64,000 nucleotides of DNA from Novosphingobium profundi (GTDB taxonomy: Bacteria; Pseudomonadota; Alphaproteobacteria; Sphingomonadales; Sphingomonadaceae). Both the position numbers and the translations under genes were made by a program. This document shows positions 1 to 8,669 of this stretch, piece after piece; position 1 is the first letter of the stretch; each line of letters opens with the position of its first letter. Under the pieces are notes generated by a model that was given only the letters and a program-made list of their open reading frames with translations, made no database searches and had not been told where the DNA came from. The DNA lies in NCBI RefSeq assembly GCF_020524485.1, contig NZ_JAIVLF010000004.1:682001-746000 (forward strand). The letters run 5' to 3'.

Positions 1-737
1 GGCTTGTCGCCCTCGGTGCCGCCGTTCCACTCCATGACGAGCAGACGCGCAGGGCGCACCGAACCCTGCGCGACGCCGAGAAGCGCGCCCATGCCCAGTT
101 CGGCCATTTCGGCATCGTCGAGGACGCGAATGACGAGGCCGCTGCCTTCCATGCGCGCCTGGCAACGCTCGACAAAGCTTTCGGGGTAGATCGTGTTGGC
201 CGGTTCGGTCACCAGTTCGCGGGTGAAGGCGACGCCCTCGGCGACACCCTTTTCCACGGCCCAGAGCGCTTCGGCACCCTCGGGCGCGCCGACGAGGTCA
301 AGCGAGGTGAGACTGACCTTCTGCTCATCCTTGAGGGTGGTGCGGTACTTGGTCCAGGTCCACGAACGCAGCTCGGCACCCGTCAGAGCCGCCACGGCAT
401 CCTCGGCCGAGAAGCCTGCGCCGGTCAGATCAAAGGCGATCGCCTCCTCGCCCGAGGTCAGGAACCTGGCCGTCACGGCCGCCGCGGCACGCTCGATCGC
501 GGCGCTGCGGTCGGCGGCATCGGGACCACCGATCCCGGCCAGGACCGCGCGCACGGTTGCCCCGCCACGTTCCACGAACCCGTCGAAGACCTGGCCCGGC
601 TTGCCCGCAAAGCGCGAGAGCTTCGCACCTTCGGCCAGCACCGGCTCAAGATCGGCGGGCACTGCGTCCTGGTTTACAAAACGGACGACGAGACGCGCGC
701 TGGAGGGGGACGCCGCGTCAAGAAACTGGATCTTCAT
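1..737 (-). CDS. pepA: Leucyl aminopeptidase PepA, N-terminal 245 residues (partial)
   Basis: This is a cytosolic M17 leucine aminopeptidase running off the left edge, so only the N-terminal regulatory domain and the start of the catalytic domain are present. Translating the minus strand from ATG at 737 gives an uninterrupted frame. Family hallmarks are RELVTEPANTIYP at about residues 173-185 and MGALLGVAQGS at about 216-226, which precede the metal-binding region. The metal ligands themselves lie outside the window. An AGGAGA Shine-Dalgarno stands just upstream of the ATG. The gene diverges from lptD across a 128-nt intergenic region. Identity as M17 is strong; activity cannot be judged from the visible part. 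Confidence 0.9.
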   Translation of the reverse strand, partial: MKIQFLDAASPSSARLVVRFVNQDAVPADLEPVLAEGAKLSRFAGKPGQVFDGFVERGGATVRAVLAGIGGPDAADRSAAIERAAAAVTARFLTSGEEAIAFDLTGAGFSAEDAVAALTGAELRSWTWTKYRTTLKDEQKVSLTSLDLVGAPEGAEALWAVEKGVAEGVAFTRELVTEPANTIYPESFVERCQARMEGSGLVIRVLDDAEMAELGMGALLGVAQGSVRPARLLVMEWNGGTEGDK

Positions 738-865
738 GAATTCTCCTGAACTCTCACCTTTTTGCAGGTGTACCACACCGCCCCGGTGCCGGATGAGCGG
801 CAGGGCTGTGCGCTTCACCGCAAGCATGGATTGCAGTTAGGCACAGGCGGTGCGATAGGCAAGCC
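738..865. promoter_or_regulatory. Divergent pepA/lptD intergenic region
   Basis: These 128 nt separate two divergently transcribed genes and must hold the pepA promoter and probably the lptD operon promoter. The pepA Shine-Dalgarno (AGGAGA) lies at its left edge. No unambiguous -35/-10 pair or palindrome was recognised by eye. Confidence 0.4.
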
Positions 866-3211
866 ATGCTCCCAGCCGCATCGTCTCCCCTGCAAGCCAT
901 TTTCTCCCGCTTGCGACCTGTTTCGCTGAACGCTCTCACGCTTGCCCTCGCCACGGGGGGGGCCGCTGCGCTTCTGCCTGCAAGCGCCGCAGCGCAGGAC
1001 TTGACCCGCACGCCGGGAACGGCCCCGATCACCGAAGCGCCGCCCGAACCCGCGCCCGCCACCGAAGAGGCGGTCCCGGTCGCCTTCGAAGCCGATGTTG
1101 TGGAATACGACGAGAACGGCGAGAGCGTGACCGCCAGCGGCAACGTCGTGCTGCGCCGCGACGGGCAATCGGTGCGTGCCGATTCGGTCACCTGGAACCG
1201 TACCAGCGGCAAAATCCTCGCCACGGGCAACGTGCGCCTTGTCGACGAACGCGGCAACCAGGTCTTCAGCGACGAGGTCGAGCTCACCGACGAATTGAAG
1301 ACCGGCATGCTGGAAAACCTGCTGCTGGTCCTGCGCGAAGGTGGACGCCTCGCCGCCAAGGACGGCCAGCGTCTGGGCAACGGCGATGTCATCCTGAACC
1401 ATGCGGCCTACACCGGGTGCTCGGTCGTGGGCCGCGGCGATTGCCCCAAGGAGCCGACCTGGAAGGTCGTTGCCAAGAGCGTGACTTATTCCGAGGCTGA
1501 GCAGCGCGTGCGCTTCAGCGATGCACGCCTTGAACTGTTCGGCACGGTGCAATTGCCGCTGCTGGGCCTTACCATCAGCACCGACGGCGATGCGGTCTCG
1601 GGCTTCCTCATTCCGGACCTGCGCTCCTCGCCCTCGAACGGCATCGAAGTCGGCATTCCCTATTACTGGAAGATCGACAAGAACCGCGACATTACGGGGA
1701 CACTGCACCTCTTCACCGAATCCGCCCCGATGGGCTCGGTCGAATACCGCGCGCTGACCGACAAGGGCGCCTACCAGATCACCGGCTATGCAACCTCGAG
1801 CGAGCGCATCCCGATCTATGGTTCGAGCGGCAGCCCGACCGGCAGCAGCGCCTTTCGCGGCTATGTCGAGGCCAACGGCAAGTTCCAGCTGAGCGAACAC
1901 TGGAGCGTGACCGGGTTCCTGCGCCGCGCGACCGACCGCACGTTCCTGCGCCGCTACGACATCAGCCGCGATGACCGTTTGCGCTCGCTCGTCGAGCTCG
2001 AACGGATCGACGCGAAAAGCTACCTCTCGATTGCGGGCTATGCCACGCAGACCATGCAGTCGACCCGCGACCAGGGCCAGATCCCGATTGCGCTGCCAGC
2101 CATCGACTACCGCCGCCGCTTCAAGGACCCGGTCGCAGGCGGGCGCATCGAGACCCAACTCAACGCCCTCGCACTCACCCGCACCGATGGTCAGGACACC
2201 CAGCGCGCCTTTGCCAGCGCGCAGTGGTCGCGCCGCGAAGTCACCGGAATGGGCCAGGTCGTCACCGCGACCGGCCTCGTGCGCGGCGACATCTACCACT
2301 CCGACGAGAACTACGGGACGAACACCCTCCTCTACCGTGGCCAGCCGGGATGGCAGACGCGCGGCGTGGCCCTCGCCGCGCTTGATGTGGAATGGCCGAT
2401 GGTCGGCGAAGTCTTCGGCGGCCACCAGGTCCTCACCCCGCGCGTCCAGTTCGTCGCCGCGCCCGACACGCGCAATCTTTCGATCCCCAACGAGGATGCA
2501 CGCGCGATCGAGCTGGAAACGAGCAATCTCTTCGCGCTCAACCGCTTCCCCGGCTACGACCGGATCGAGGACGGCACGCGCATGACTTATGGTCTGGACT
2601 GGCGCTTCGAGCGTTCGCGCTGGCGTATCACCTCGCAGATCGGCCAGAGCATCCGCATGTCGGGCGATGACAATATCGCCCCCGACGGCACCGGCTTCAC
2701 CGGCACCTTCTCGGATATCGTGGGCCGCACCGAGCTGCGCTATCGCAATTTCGTACGCCTGATCCACCGCTTCCGCCTCGACAAATCGAGCCTGGCGGTG
2801 CGCCGCAACGAGATCGACGCGGTGATCGGCAATTCCAAGACCTATCTTGAAGTCGGCTACACCGACCTCAACCGCAATATCTACACCGTCGACCTGCCTG
2901 ACGATTCCGAACTGGGCCGCGTGGAAGACCTTCGCGACCGGCAGGAGCTTCGCGCCGCGGGCCGCGTTGCCTTTGCCCGCCACTGGTCGCTGTTCGGCTC
3001 GGCGGTCATCAACCTGACCGATGCCAGCGAGGACCCGGTTTCGGGTTCGGACGGCTTCCAGCCGCTGCGCACCCGCTTTGGCGCCTCTTACGAGGACGAC
3101 TGCCTGCGCGTCGGCTTCACCTGGCGGCGCGATTATGTCTCGAATGGCGACGCGCGGCGTGGCAACTCGTTCCTGATCAGCTTCAGCCTCAAGAACATTG
3201 GCCTGCATTGA
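866..3211 (+). CDS. lptD: LPS-assembly outer membrane protein LptD
   Basis: LptD is the outer-membrane beta-barrel that, with LptE, inserts lipopolysaccharide into the outer leaflet. The 781-residue product has a signal peptide ending near residue 44 (ASAAAQ). Next is an OstA/LptA-like beta-jellyroll, roughly residues 75-190, with repeated motifs such as ASGNVVLRRDGQSVRAD and ATGNVRLVDERGNQVFSD. A long strand-rich barrel region follows and ends in an aromatic-flanked strand. Cysteines in YTGCSVVGRGDCP and near the C-terminus (EDDCLRVGF) could form the disulfides typical of the family. It is the first gene of lptD-surA-pdxA-rsmA, an order also known from other proteobacteria. Confidence 0.95.
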   Translation: MLPAASSPLQAIFSRLRPVSLNALTLALATGGAAALLPASAAAQDLTRTPGTAPITEAPPEPAPATEEAVPVAFEADVVEYDENGESVTASGNVVLRRDGQSVRADSVTWNRTSGKILATGNVRLVDERGNQVFSDEVELTDELKTGMLENLLLVLREGGRLAAKDGQRLGNGDVILNHAAYTGCSVVGRGDCPKEPTWKVVAKSVTYSEAEQRVRFSDARLELFGTVQLPLLGLTISTDGDAVSGFLIPDLRSSPSNGIEVGIPYYWKIDKNRDITGTLHLFTESAPMGSVEYRALTDKGAYQITGYATSSERIPIYGSSGSPTGSSAFRGYVEANGKFQLSEHWSVTGFLRRATDRTFLRRYDISRDDRLRSLVELERIDAKSYLSIAGYATQTMQSTRDQGQIPIALPAIDYRRRFKDPVAGGRIETQLNALALTRTDGQDTQRAFASAQWSRREVTGMGQVVTATGLVRGDIYHSDENYGTNTLLYRGQPGWQTRGVALAALDVEWPMVGEVFGGHQVLTPRVQFVAAPDTRNLSIPNEDARAIELETSNLFALNRFPGYDRIEDGTRMTYGLDWRFERSRWRITSQIGQSIRMSGDDNIAPDGTGFTGTFSDIVGRTELRYRNFVRLIHRFRLDKSSLAVRRNEIDAVIGNSKTYLEVGYTDLNRNIYTVDLPDDSELGRVEDLRDRQELRAAGRVAFARHWSLFGSAVINLTDASEDPVSGSDGFQPLRTRFGASYEDDCLRVGFTWRRDYVSNGDARRGNSFLISFSLKNIGLH

Positions 3212-3450
3212 CGGGGCCCGCATCGAACGGTCTTACGCGGACCGCCTGCCACGCCCGGCGTTGGCAGCGGTCCACAAAGCCGCTATCGGGTGAGCGCATT
3301 TTCCGATAAGCCCCGCCGCGACAGCTTGCGTTAAGCCGTTTTGCGGCAGGTAGGCGCATCCATGTCCGCACTCAGCAGGCGGGCGACACATTTTTCCGCC
3401 TCGGGCGGAGCCACCCTCCTGGGTTGGCCGAATACGGGATTGAAATCACG

Positions 3451-4809
3451 GTGGTAGCAGTCAATCGCAACAGGTTCCTGAAGCGCACTCTGGCCGGCGT
3501 TGCCTCGCTCGCCGTCCTTGCGGGCGTGCTGGGCACGGGCGCTGCGAGCGCGCAGTCCGCCCCCCAGGGCGCGATCGTCATCCCCGACGACGTCAAGATC
3601 TTCGGCAACGACAACCCCAACGTGCGCAAGGCAACGGCCGTGGTAAACGGCGATGTCATCACCGGCACCGACGTTGACCAGCGCCTCGCGCTGATCCTCG
3701 CGGCCAACCAGAACGAGCTGAGCGAAGAAGACCAGAAGCGCCTGCGCCTCCAGGTCCTGCGCAACCTCATCGACGAAACGCTCCAGATCCAGGAAGCCGA
3801 GGCCAACGAGGTCGAGGTCGCCCAGGCCGAGATCGACCAGTCCTACGCCCGCGTCGCGGCGCAGAACTTCGACCAGGACACCTCGGCGATGGACGCCTAC
3901 CTCAAGCGCATCGGCTCCTCGGCCGAATCGCTCAAGCGCCAGATCCGTGGTGAAATGTCCTGGCAGCGCCTGCTCCAGCGCAACATCGCCCCCTTCATCA
4001 ACGTCTCCGAGGACGAGGTGAACGAGACGATCCAGCGCCTCGAGGCGTCCAAGGGCACCGAGGAATACCGCATCGGCGAAATCTACCTTGCCGCCCCTGC
4101 CGAAGCGCGCGAGCAGGTCTACAACAACGCCTCGCAGATCGTGCAGCAGATCCGCGAGGGCGGCAGCTTCGTCGCCTATGCCCGCCAGTACTCGCAGGCC
4201 TCGACCGCCGCAGTCGGCGGTGACCTTGGCTGGATTCGCCTCGCGCAGCTTCCTGCCGAGCTTGCCACGGTCGCGCGCGAAATGCAGCCCGGCCAGCTCG
4301 TCGGCCCGGTCGAGGTCCCCGGCGGCTTCGACATCCTCTACCTCATCGACAAGCGCCAGGTCCTGACCGCCGATCCGCGCGATGCGATCCTTTCGCTCAA
4401 GCAGATCTCGATCACCTTCCCCCAGGGCACCACCGAGGCCCAGGCCGGCCAGCGCGCCGAGGATTTCGCCAAGACGATCCAGAGCGCCAAGGGCTGCGGC
4501 AACGTCGAGGAAGTCGCCGCCACCATCGGCGCGCAGGTCGTCACCAACGACCAGGTCAAGGCGCGCGACCTGCCCGCCCAGATCCAGTCGGCGATCCTCC
4601 AGCTCTCGCCGGGTGAAAGCCTGCCCCCGTTTGGCTCGCTCGAAGACGGCGTGCGCATGCTCATGCTGTGCGGCCGCGACGATCCGCAGACCAGCAGCGG
4701 CCCCAACTTCGACCAGCTCATGGCGCAGATGGAAGACGAACGCATCAACAAGCGCGCGCAGATGTACCTGCGCGATCTTCGCCGCGATGCCGTCATCGAG
4801 TACAACTGA
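3451..4809 (+). CDS. surA: Periplasmic peptidyl-prolyl isomerase/chaperone SurA
   Basis: This is a SurA-type periplasmic chaperone of about 452 residues that helps outer-membrane proteins, LptD among them, to fold. From GTG at 3451 the N-terminus is a basic stretch (NRNRFLKR) and a hydrophobic signal segment ending in ASAQ. A SurA_N region follows (AVVNGDVITGTDVDQRL), then a parvulin domain with YRIGEIYLA, GGDLGWI and GPVEVPGGFDILYL, and a C-terminal second rotamase-like region. An alternative TTG start at 3424 would add nine residues; neither start has a clear Shine-Dalgarno. The 239 nt between lptD and this start hold nothing recognised, so the gene may have its own promoter. Confidence 0.9.
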   Translation: MVAVNRNRFLKRTLAGVASLAVLAGVLGTGAASAQSAPQGAIVIPDDVKIFGNDNPNVRKATAVVNGDVITGTDVDQRLALILAANQNELSEEDQKRLRLQVLRNLIDETLQIQEAEANEVEVAQAEIDQSYARVAAQNFDQDTSAMDAYLKRIGSSAESLKRQIRGEMSWQRLLQRNIAPFINVSEDEVNETIQRLEASKGTEEYRIGEIYLAAPAEAREQVYNNASQIVQQIREGGSFVAYARQYSQASTAAVGGDLGWIRLAQLPAELATVAREMQPGQLVGPVEVPGGFDILYLIDKRQVLTADPRDAILSLKQISITFPQGTTEAQAGQRAEDFAKTIQSAKGCGNVEEVAATIGAQVVTNDQVKARDLPAQIQSAILQLSPGESLPPFGSLEDGVRMLMLCGRDDPQTSSGPNFDQLMAQMEDERINKRAQMYLRDLRRDAVIEYN

Positions 4810-4832
4810 CGCAGGGCCGAAGCGCTGAGCCG

Positions 4833-5894
4833 ATGGACAGCCCTGCCCCCGCTCCGCCCGTAGCTCCGACTGGGACCAGGCCTAGCGCCGCGCCTGTCGC
4901 GGTCTCGCTCGGCGATCCGGCGGGGATCGCCCCCGAACTGATCGCCGAAGCCTGGCTGCAGCGCCGCGAGGCGGGCCTCTCGCCCTTCTTCGCGGTCGGC
5001 GGCGCACTGACGCTGGGTATGGCCGCCGCCTCGCGCGGACACACCCTGCCCGTCCGCCAGATCGAGCGTCCGGCCGAAGCATTCGAGATCTTCGAGGAGG
5101 CCCTGCCAGTTCTTGGCGAAGCCGACTGCGCCCCGCAGTTCGGCGAGCCTGACGAGGCTGGCGCGCGCCTTGCCCTTCATTCGCTGACCGAGGCGACCGA
5201 CCTTGCCCGCACTGGCGCGGCAGGCGCGGTCGTCACCGGCCCGATCGCCAAGGCGCGTCTTGCGACCGTCGGGTTCGCCCATCCCGGGCAGACCGAGTTT
5301 CTGGCCGAGGCCTGCGCCCTTGGCCCCGACGATGCCGTCATGATGCTGGCCGGGCCCAACTTGCGCACCGTGCCGCTGACCGTGCACGAGCCGCTTGCCC
5401 GCGTCCCCGGACTGATCACGCCCGAACTCATCACCCACAAGGCCCGCATCGTTGCGCGCGCGCTAGTGCGTGACTTTGGCCTTGCGGCTCCGCGTATCGC
5501 CATTACCGGGCTCAACCCGCACGCAGGCGAGGACGGGCGCATGGGCGATGAGGAAATCCAGGTCATCGCGCCCGCCATTGCCCAGCTCCAGGCCGAGGGG
5601 CTGGCCGTCACCGGCCCGCACCCGGCCGACGCGCTGTTCGCCGCGCACGAGCGTGCGGGCTACGACGTGGCCTTGTGCATGTACCACGACCAGGCGCTGA
5701 TCCCGATCAAGACGCTCGACTTTGACGCGGGCGTCAACGTGACGCTCGGCCTTCCCATCATCCGCACCTCGCCCGACCACGGCACCGCCTTCGGCATCGC
5801 GGGGCGCAACATCGCGAGCCCCGGCGCCATGATCGCGGCGCTGCGCATGGCCGGCGAATGCGCCGCCCGCCGCACGGCGGGCCTTCTTCCATGA
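4833..5894 (+). CDS. pdxA: 4-hydroxythreonine-4-phosphate dehydrogenase PdxA
   Basis: PdxA oxidises 4-phosphohydroxy-L-threonine in the DXP-dependent pyridoxal-5-phosphate pathway. The 353-residue protein opens with a short Pro/Ala-rich leader, then [15 protein letters not shown]. It carries the metal-binding histidines at about 230 (GLNPHAGE) and 285 (MYHDQALIP), plus the C-terminal [12 protein letters not shown] loop. I chose ATG 4833 because the frame upstream lies inside surA and the homologous part begins just after this codon. The gene lies 23 nt after surA and 13 nt before rsmA, so all three are probably co-transcribed. Confidence 0.95.
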   Translation: MDSPAPAPPVAPTGTRPSAAPVAVSLGDPAGIAPELIAEAWLQRREAGLSPFFAVGGALTLGMAAASRGHTLPVRQIERPAEAFEIFEEALPVLGEADCAPQFGEPDEAGARLALHSLTEATDLARTGAAGAVVTGPIAKARLATVGFAHPGQTEFLAEACALGPDDAVMMLAGPNLRTVPLTVHEPLARVPGLITPELITHKARIVARALVRDFGLAAPRIAITGLNPHAGEDGRMGDEEIQVIAPAIAQLQAEGLAVTGPHPADALFAAHERAGYDVALCMYHDQALIPIKTLDFDAGVNVTLGLPIIRTSPDHGTAFGIAGRNIASPGAMIAALRMAGECAARRTAGLLP

Positions 5895-5907
5895 ACGATC
5901 CCCTGCC

Positions 5908-6741
5908 ATGAGCACGCTTCCCCCCTTGCGCGAGGTTATCGCCCGCCACGGCCTCTCCGCCTCGAAGGCACTCGGCCAGAACTTCCTGTTCGACGAGCAG
6001 TTGCTGGACCGCATTGCCGCCATCCCCGGATCGCTCGAGGGTGAGAAGGTGCTCGAGGTCGGCCCCGGTCCCGGCGGCCTCACCCGTGCGCTCCTGCGCG
6101 CGGGCGCCGAGGTGACCGCGATCGAGATGGACCGGCGCTGCCTCCCTGCCCTCGCCGAAGTGGAAGCCGCTTTTCCGGGCAAGCTCAAGGTGATCGAGGG
6201 CGATGCGATGAAAATCGCGCCCGCCACGCTGTTCGAGGGGCCCTACCACATCGTCGCAAACCTGCCCTACAACGTGGGCACCGCGCTGTTCACAGGCTGG
6301 CTTTCAGGCGAGGAATGGCCGCCGCAGTGGCGCTCGCTCACGCTCATGTTCCAGGAAGAGGTTGCCCGGCGCATCGTCGCCGAGACGAACACCTCGGCCT
6401 ATGGCCGCCTCGCCGTACTCGCGCAGTGGCGCGCCAAGGCAAAGCTTGCACTCAAGGTCCACCGCAGCGCCTTCACACCGCCGCCCAAGGTCATGTCCGC
6501 CATTGTGCACGTGGTACCCGGCGAAGCCCCCGAGGGGGTCTCGATGCGCCTGCTCGAGCGCGTGACAGAAGCCGCCTTCGGGCAGCGCCGCAAGATGCTG
6601 CGCCAGAGCCTGAAGGGCGTGCCCGGCGCGCTCGCCGCACTCGAGGAACTCGGCATCGATCCCCAGCGCCGCGCAGAAACGCTCTCGGTCGCCGAGTTCG
6701 TGGCGATTGCCCGCACACTGGGTCAGTCGAAACGCGCGTAA
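5908..6741 (+). CDS. rsmA: 16S rRNA dimethyladenosine transferase RsmA (KsgA)
   Basis: RsmA dimethylates the two adjacent adenosines near the 3' end of 16S rRNA during 30S maturation. The 277-residue protein has the family entry motif LGQNFLFD (about 22-29), the SAM-binding motif [14 protein letters not shown] (50-63), the acidic loop EMDRRCLP, and the catalytic NLPY at 118-121. The C-terminal domain includes [14 protein letters not shown], typical of KsgA. It is the last gene of the lptD operon. Its final 19 nt overlap the end of the convergent PilZ gene, so the two 3' ends share sequence. Confidence 0.96.
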   Translation: MSTLPPLREVIARHGLSASKALGQNFLFDEQLLDRIAAIPGSLEGEKVLEVGPGPGGLTRALLRAGAEVTAIEMDRRCLPALAEVEAAFPGKLKVIEGDAMKIAPATLFEGPYHIVANLPYNVGTALFTGWLSGEEWPPQWRSLTLMFQEEVARRIVAETNTSAYGRLAVLAQWRAKAKLALKVHRSAFTPPPKVMSAIVHVVPGEAPEGVSMRLLERVTEAAFGQRRKMLRQSLKGVPGALAALEELGIDPQRRAETLSVAEFVAIARTLGQSKRA

Positions 6742-7217
6742 GGAACCGTCTGCAAACCCGTGACGGGCGGCGCACTCAAGCGCGAAATCGCGAGCAGCGT
6801 GCACAGCAGTGCCAAAATGAGAAGCGCCAAATTGAGAAGGCGCCCCGATGGTGGGACGTCGTGTATGATCGTGCGCAGAAAACCGCGTGGGCCACGATAG
6901 CTGTCGCCGGGATGCGCCATCGGCGGTGGTCCGGCACGCAGCAAGCGCCCCGCCTGCAGGGCCGCGACATCGACCGGCTCGCGAAACGCGATGCCGCAGC
7001 GATCTGCCCCGCGCCAGCGAACCTGCCCATCGAGATGCCGCCCGGCCACCCTCAGAGAAACCGCCGTCCCGCGCGGAGGCGGTGTATCGAGGAGAGCCAG
7101 GACGCCTCCCGACGCGCCATTCACCAGAGTGACGGGACAGTCGCGATCACCGACCTCGAGAACGGCCTCCAGAGCCAGATCGATCCGCTCTTCGCGACGC
7201 TGTTTGTGGAACGGCAT
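6723..7217 (-). CDS. PilZ-domain protein with C-terminal membrane helix
   Basis: This 164-residue protein begins with a PilZ-like domain at about residues 5-90. It has an RxxxR-type start (KQRREER), a strand-rich core, and an NGASGGV segment where PilZ proteins usually carry D/NxSxxG. The acidic or Asn position is shifted here, so cyclic-di-GMP binding is plausible but not assured. A single hydrophobic helix near the C-terminus ([18 protein letters not shown]) should anchor it in the inner membrane. ATG 7217 was preferred over an upstream start because an AAGG sequence precedes it and the homology begins there. It follows the beta-propeller gene on the same strand after 102 AT-rich nt. Confidence 0.7.
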   Translation of the reverse strand: MPFHKQRREERIDLALEAVLEVGDRDCPVTLVNGASGGVLALLDTPPPRGTAVSLRVAGRHLDGQVRWRGADRCGIAFREPVDVAALQAGRLLRAGPPPMAHPGDSYRGPRGFLRTIIHDVPPSGRLLNLALLILALLCTLLAISRLSAPPVTGLQTVPYARFD

Positions 7218-7319
7218 GGCAAGACCTTTTTGCGTGACGCGCCCGCTGCGTCTGCCCGCCAATCTACAACAAAATGCTATTTTGCAGATTAAAAAACGTA
7301 AACCTACGTAAAACCTGGA

Positions 7320-8558
7320 TTATCGGATCAGGCCAACCGGCACGAATTTCTGGACCCTGCGCCCGGTTCCAACCTCGGTTGTATAGACATTGCCGCGGCT
7401 ATCGACCGCGACCGAGTGAAGCCAGAAGAACTGGCCCGGATAGCGCCCGACGCGTCCGAAATTCCCGATCACCTCGCCGCTCTCACGCCCCAGGATCCAG
7501 ACCTTCGCATTGGCCATATCGGCAACGTACATATAGGTCCCATCGGGTGAAAAGGCGACGTCCGAGGCCGAGCGCAGCCCTCCGGTCCGCGGCGCAATAA
7601 CGATGTCGCGGACAAACTCCAGCCCGCCGGATTCATCCCCCTCACCCGGCGTTTCACGGAAGACCTGAATGCGGTTGTTGCGCCGGTCGCAGACGTAAAT
7701 GAGCCCTTCCGGCCCCCGCTCCACGCAGTGCACGATATCACCGAAGGAGCGCGAGGCAGGATCGGCACCGCCATCGCCGGTACTGGCCGCCTGGCTCTGG
7801 TCGAATGGCTGCGCGCGCGTTCCGCCTCCGGGCTTGGCGCCATACGCCCCCCAGAGCCGCAGGAACGCCAGGTCCTTCTGCCTCAACTGCACGATCCGCT
7901 TGTTGATATAGCCATCGGACACCAGCACGCTGTCCCCATCGGCAAAGACATCGGACGGATTGCCGAGATAGCGCGAACTCGCGTTGCCTTCGCTTTTGCC
8001 GCGCTGGCCGAACTGGCGCAGAAAGCGGCCATCGGCCGTGAATTGGAGCACGACATGATCGTCCTTCCCATTCCCGCCTATCCAGACCGTGCCGTCGCGC
8101 GCGGCAAAGAGACCGTGGACATTGGCCGGCCACTGCGAAGTCCCCCCGATTTCGGGAGCGTGACTTTCCCCGCCCCAGGCGCGGCGAATGGTGCCATCTG
8201 GCGCGAAGTTGATGACGTGGGGCGCGGGTCGGCAGCAGCTGAGCGTCGTGGGCGGATCGGCGGCCAGACCCGCCTCGTGCACGTCGAGCGAATTGGGCCG
8301 CTGGACGATCCACACGCTGTCATCGGGCCCGACAGACAGCCCGGGGATCTGCCCCAGTATGGTGTCGGCCGGAAGCTTCGGCCAGCTCGCATCCGCCTTG
8401 AAGCGCGGCATCGGTACGGAAGGAGCCAGGTGCTCGCTCTCGACCGCGACCAGCGCGACTTCAGGATCGCCCTGCCCTGAAACCGAAGCGCCTGTGCAAA
8501 GCGCCACGCTGCCCAGCAGCACGCCGAGCGACAGGCGAAGAGAGCGTCGTAGAGCCAT
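7320..8558 (-). CDS. Exported NHL/six-bladed beta-propeller protein
   Basis: The 412-residue product starts with a signal peptide (MALRRSLRLSLGVLLGSVALCTG). It then contains repeated beta-propeller blades: VGPDDSVWIVQRPN, AARDGTVWIGGNGKDDH, YLGNPSDVFADGDSVLVSDGYINKRI, DRRNNRIQVF and SPDGTYMYVADMAN. This pattern is typical of NHL-repeat proteins and of the peptidyl-alpha-hydroxyglycine lyase-like family. Those proteins bind ligands or act as lyases, but no specific substrate can be assigned. The start at 8558 has a GGGAGGA Shine-Dalgarno. The gene lies 111 nt downstream of glcB on the same strand. Confidence 0.7.
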   Translation of the reverse strand: MALRRSLRLSLGVLLGSVALCTGASVSGQGDPEVALVAVESEHLAPSVPMPRFKADASWPKLPADTILGQIPGLSVGPDDSVWIVQRPNSLDVHEAGLAADPPTTLSCCRPAPHVINFAPDGTIRRAWGGESHAPEIGGTSQWPANVHGLFAARDGTVWIGGNGKDDHVVLQFTADGRFLRQFGQRGKSEGNASSRYLGNPSDVFADGDSVLVSDGYINKRIVQLRQKDLAFLRLWGAYGAKPGGGTRAQPFDQSQAASTGDGGADPASRSFGDIVHCVERGPEGLIYVCDRRNNRIQVFRETPGEGDESGGLEFVRDIVIAPRTGGLRSASDVAFSPDGTYMYVADMANAKVWILGRESGEVIGNFGRVGRYPGQFFWLHSVAVDSRGNVYTTEVGTGRRVQKFVPVGLIR

Positions 8559-8669
8559 GAAAGATCCTCCCGGCAACAGCCCTTGGCGGGCCTTGTGGAC
8601 GGGAGGATACCTTTCAGGCGGCGGCGCGCCTAGCCCTGCCCTGCGAGCAGGACCAGGCGCCCGGCAAGA

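Noticed and set aside
815..3223. 802-codon open frame on the minus strand across lptD
   Set aside because: It is the antisense shadow of lptD: low-complexity composition, no family motif, and the plus strand has a clear LptD with signal peptide.
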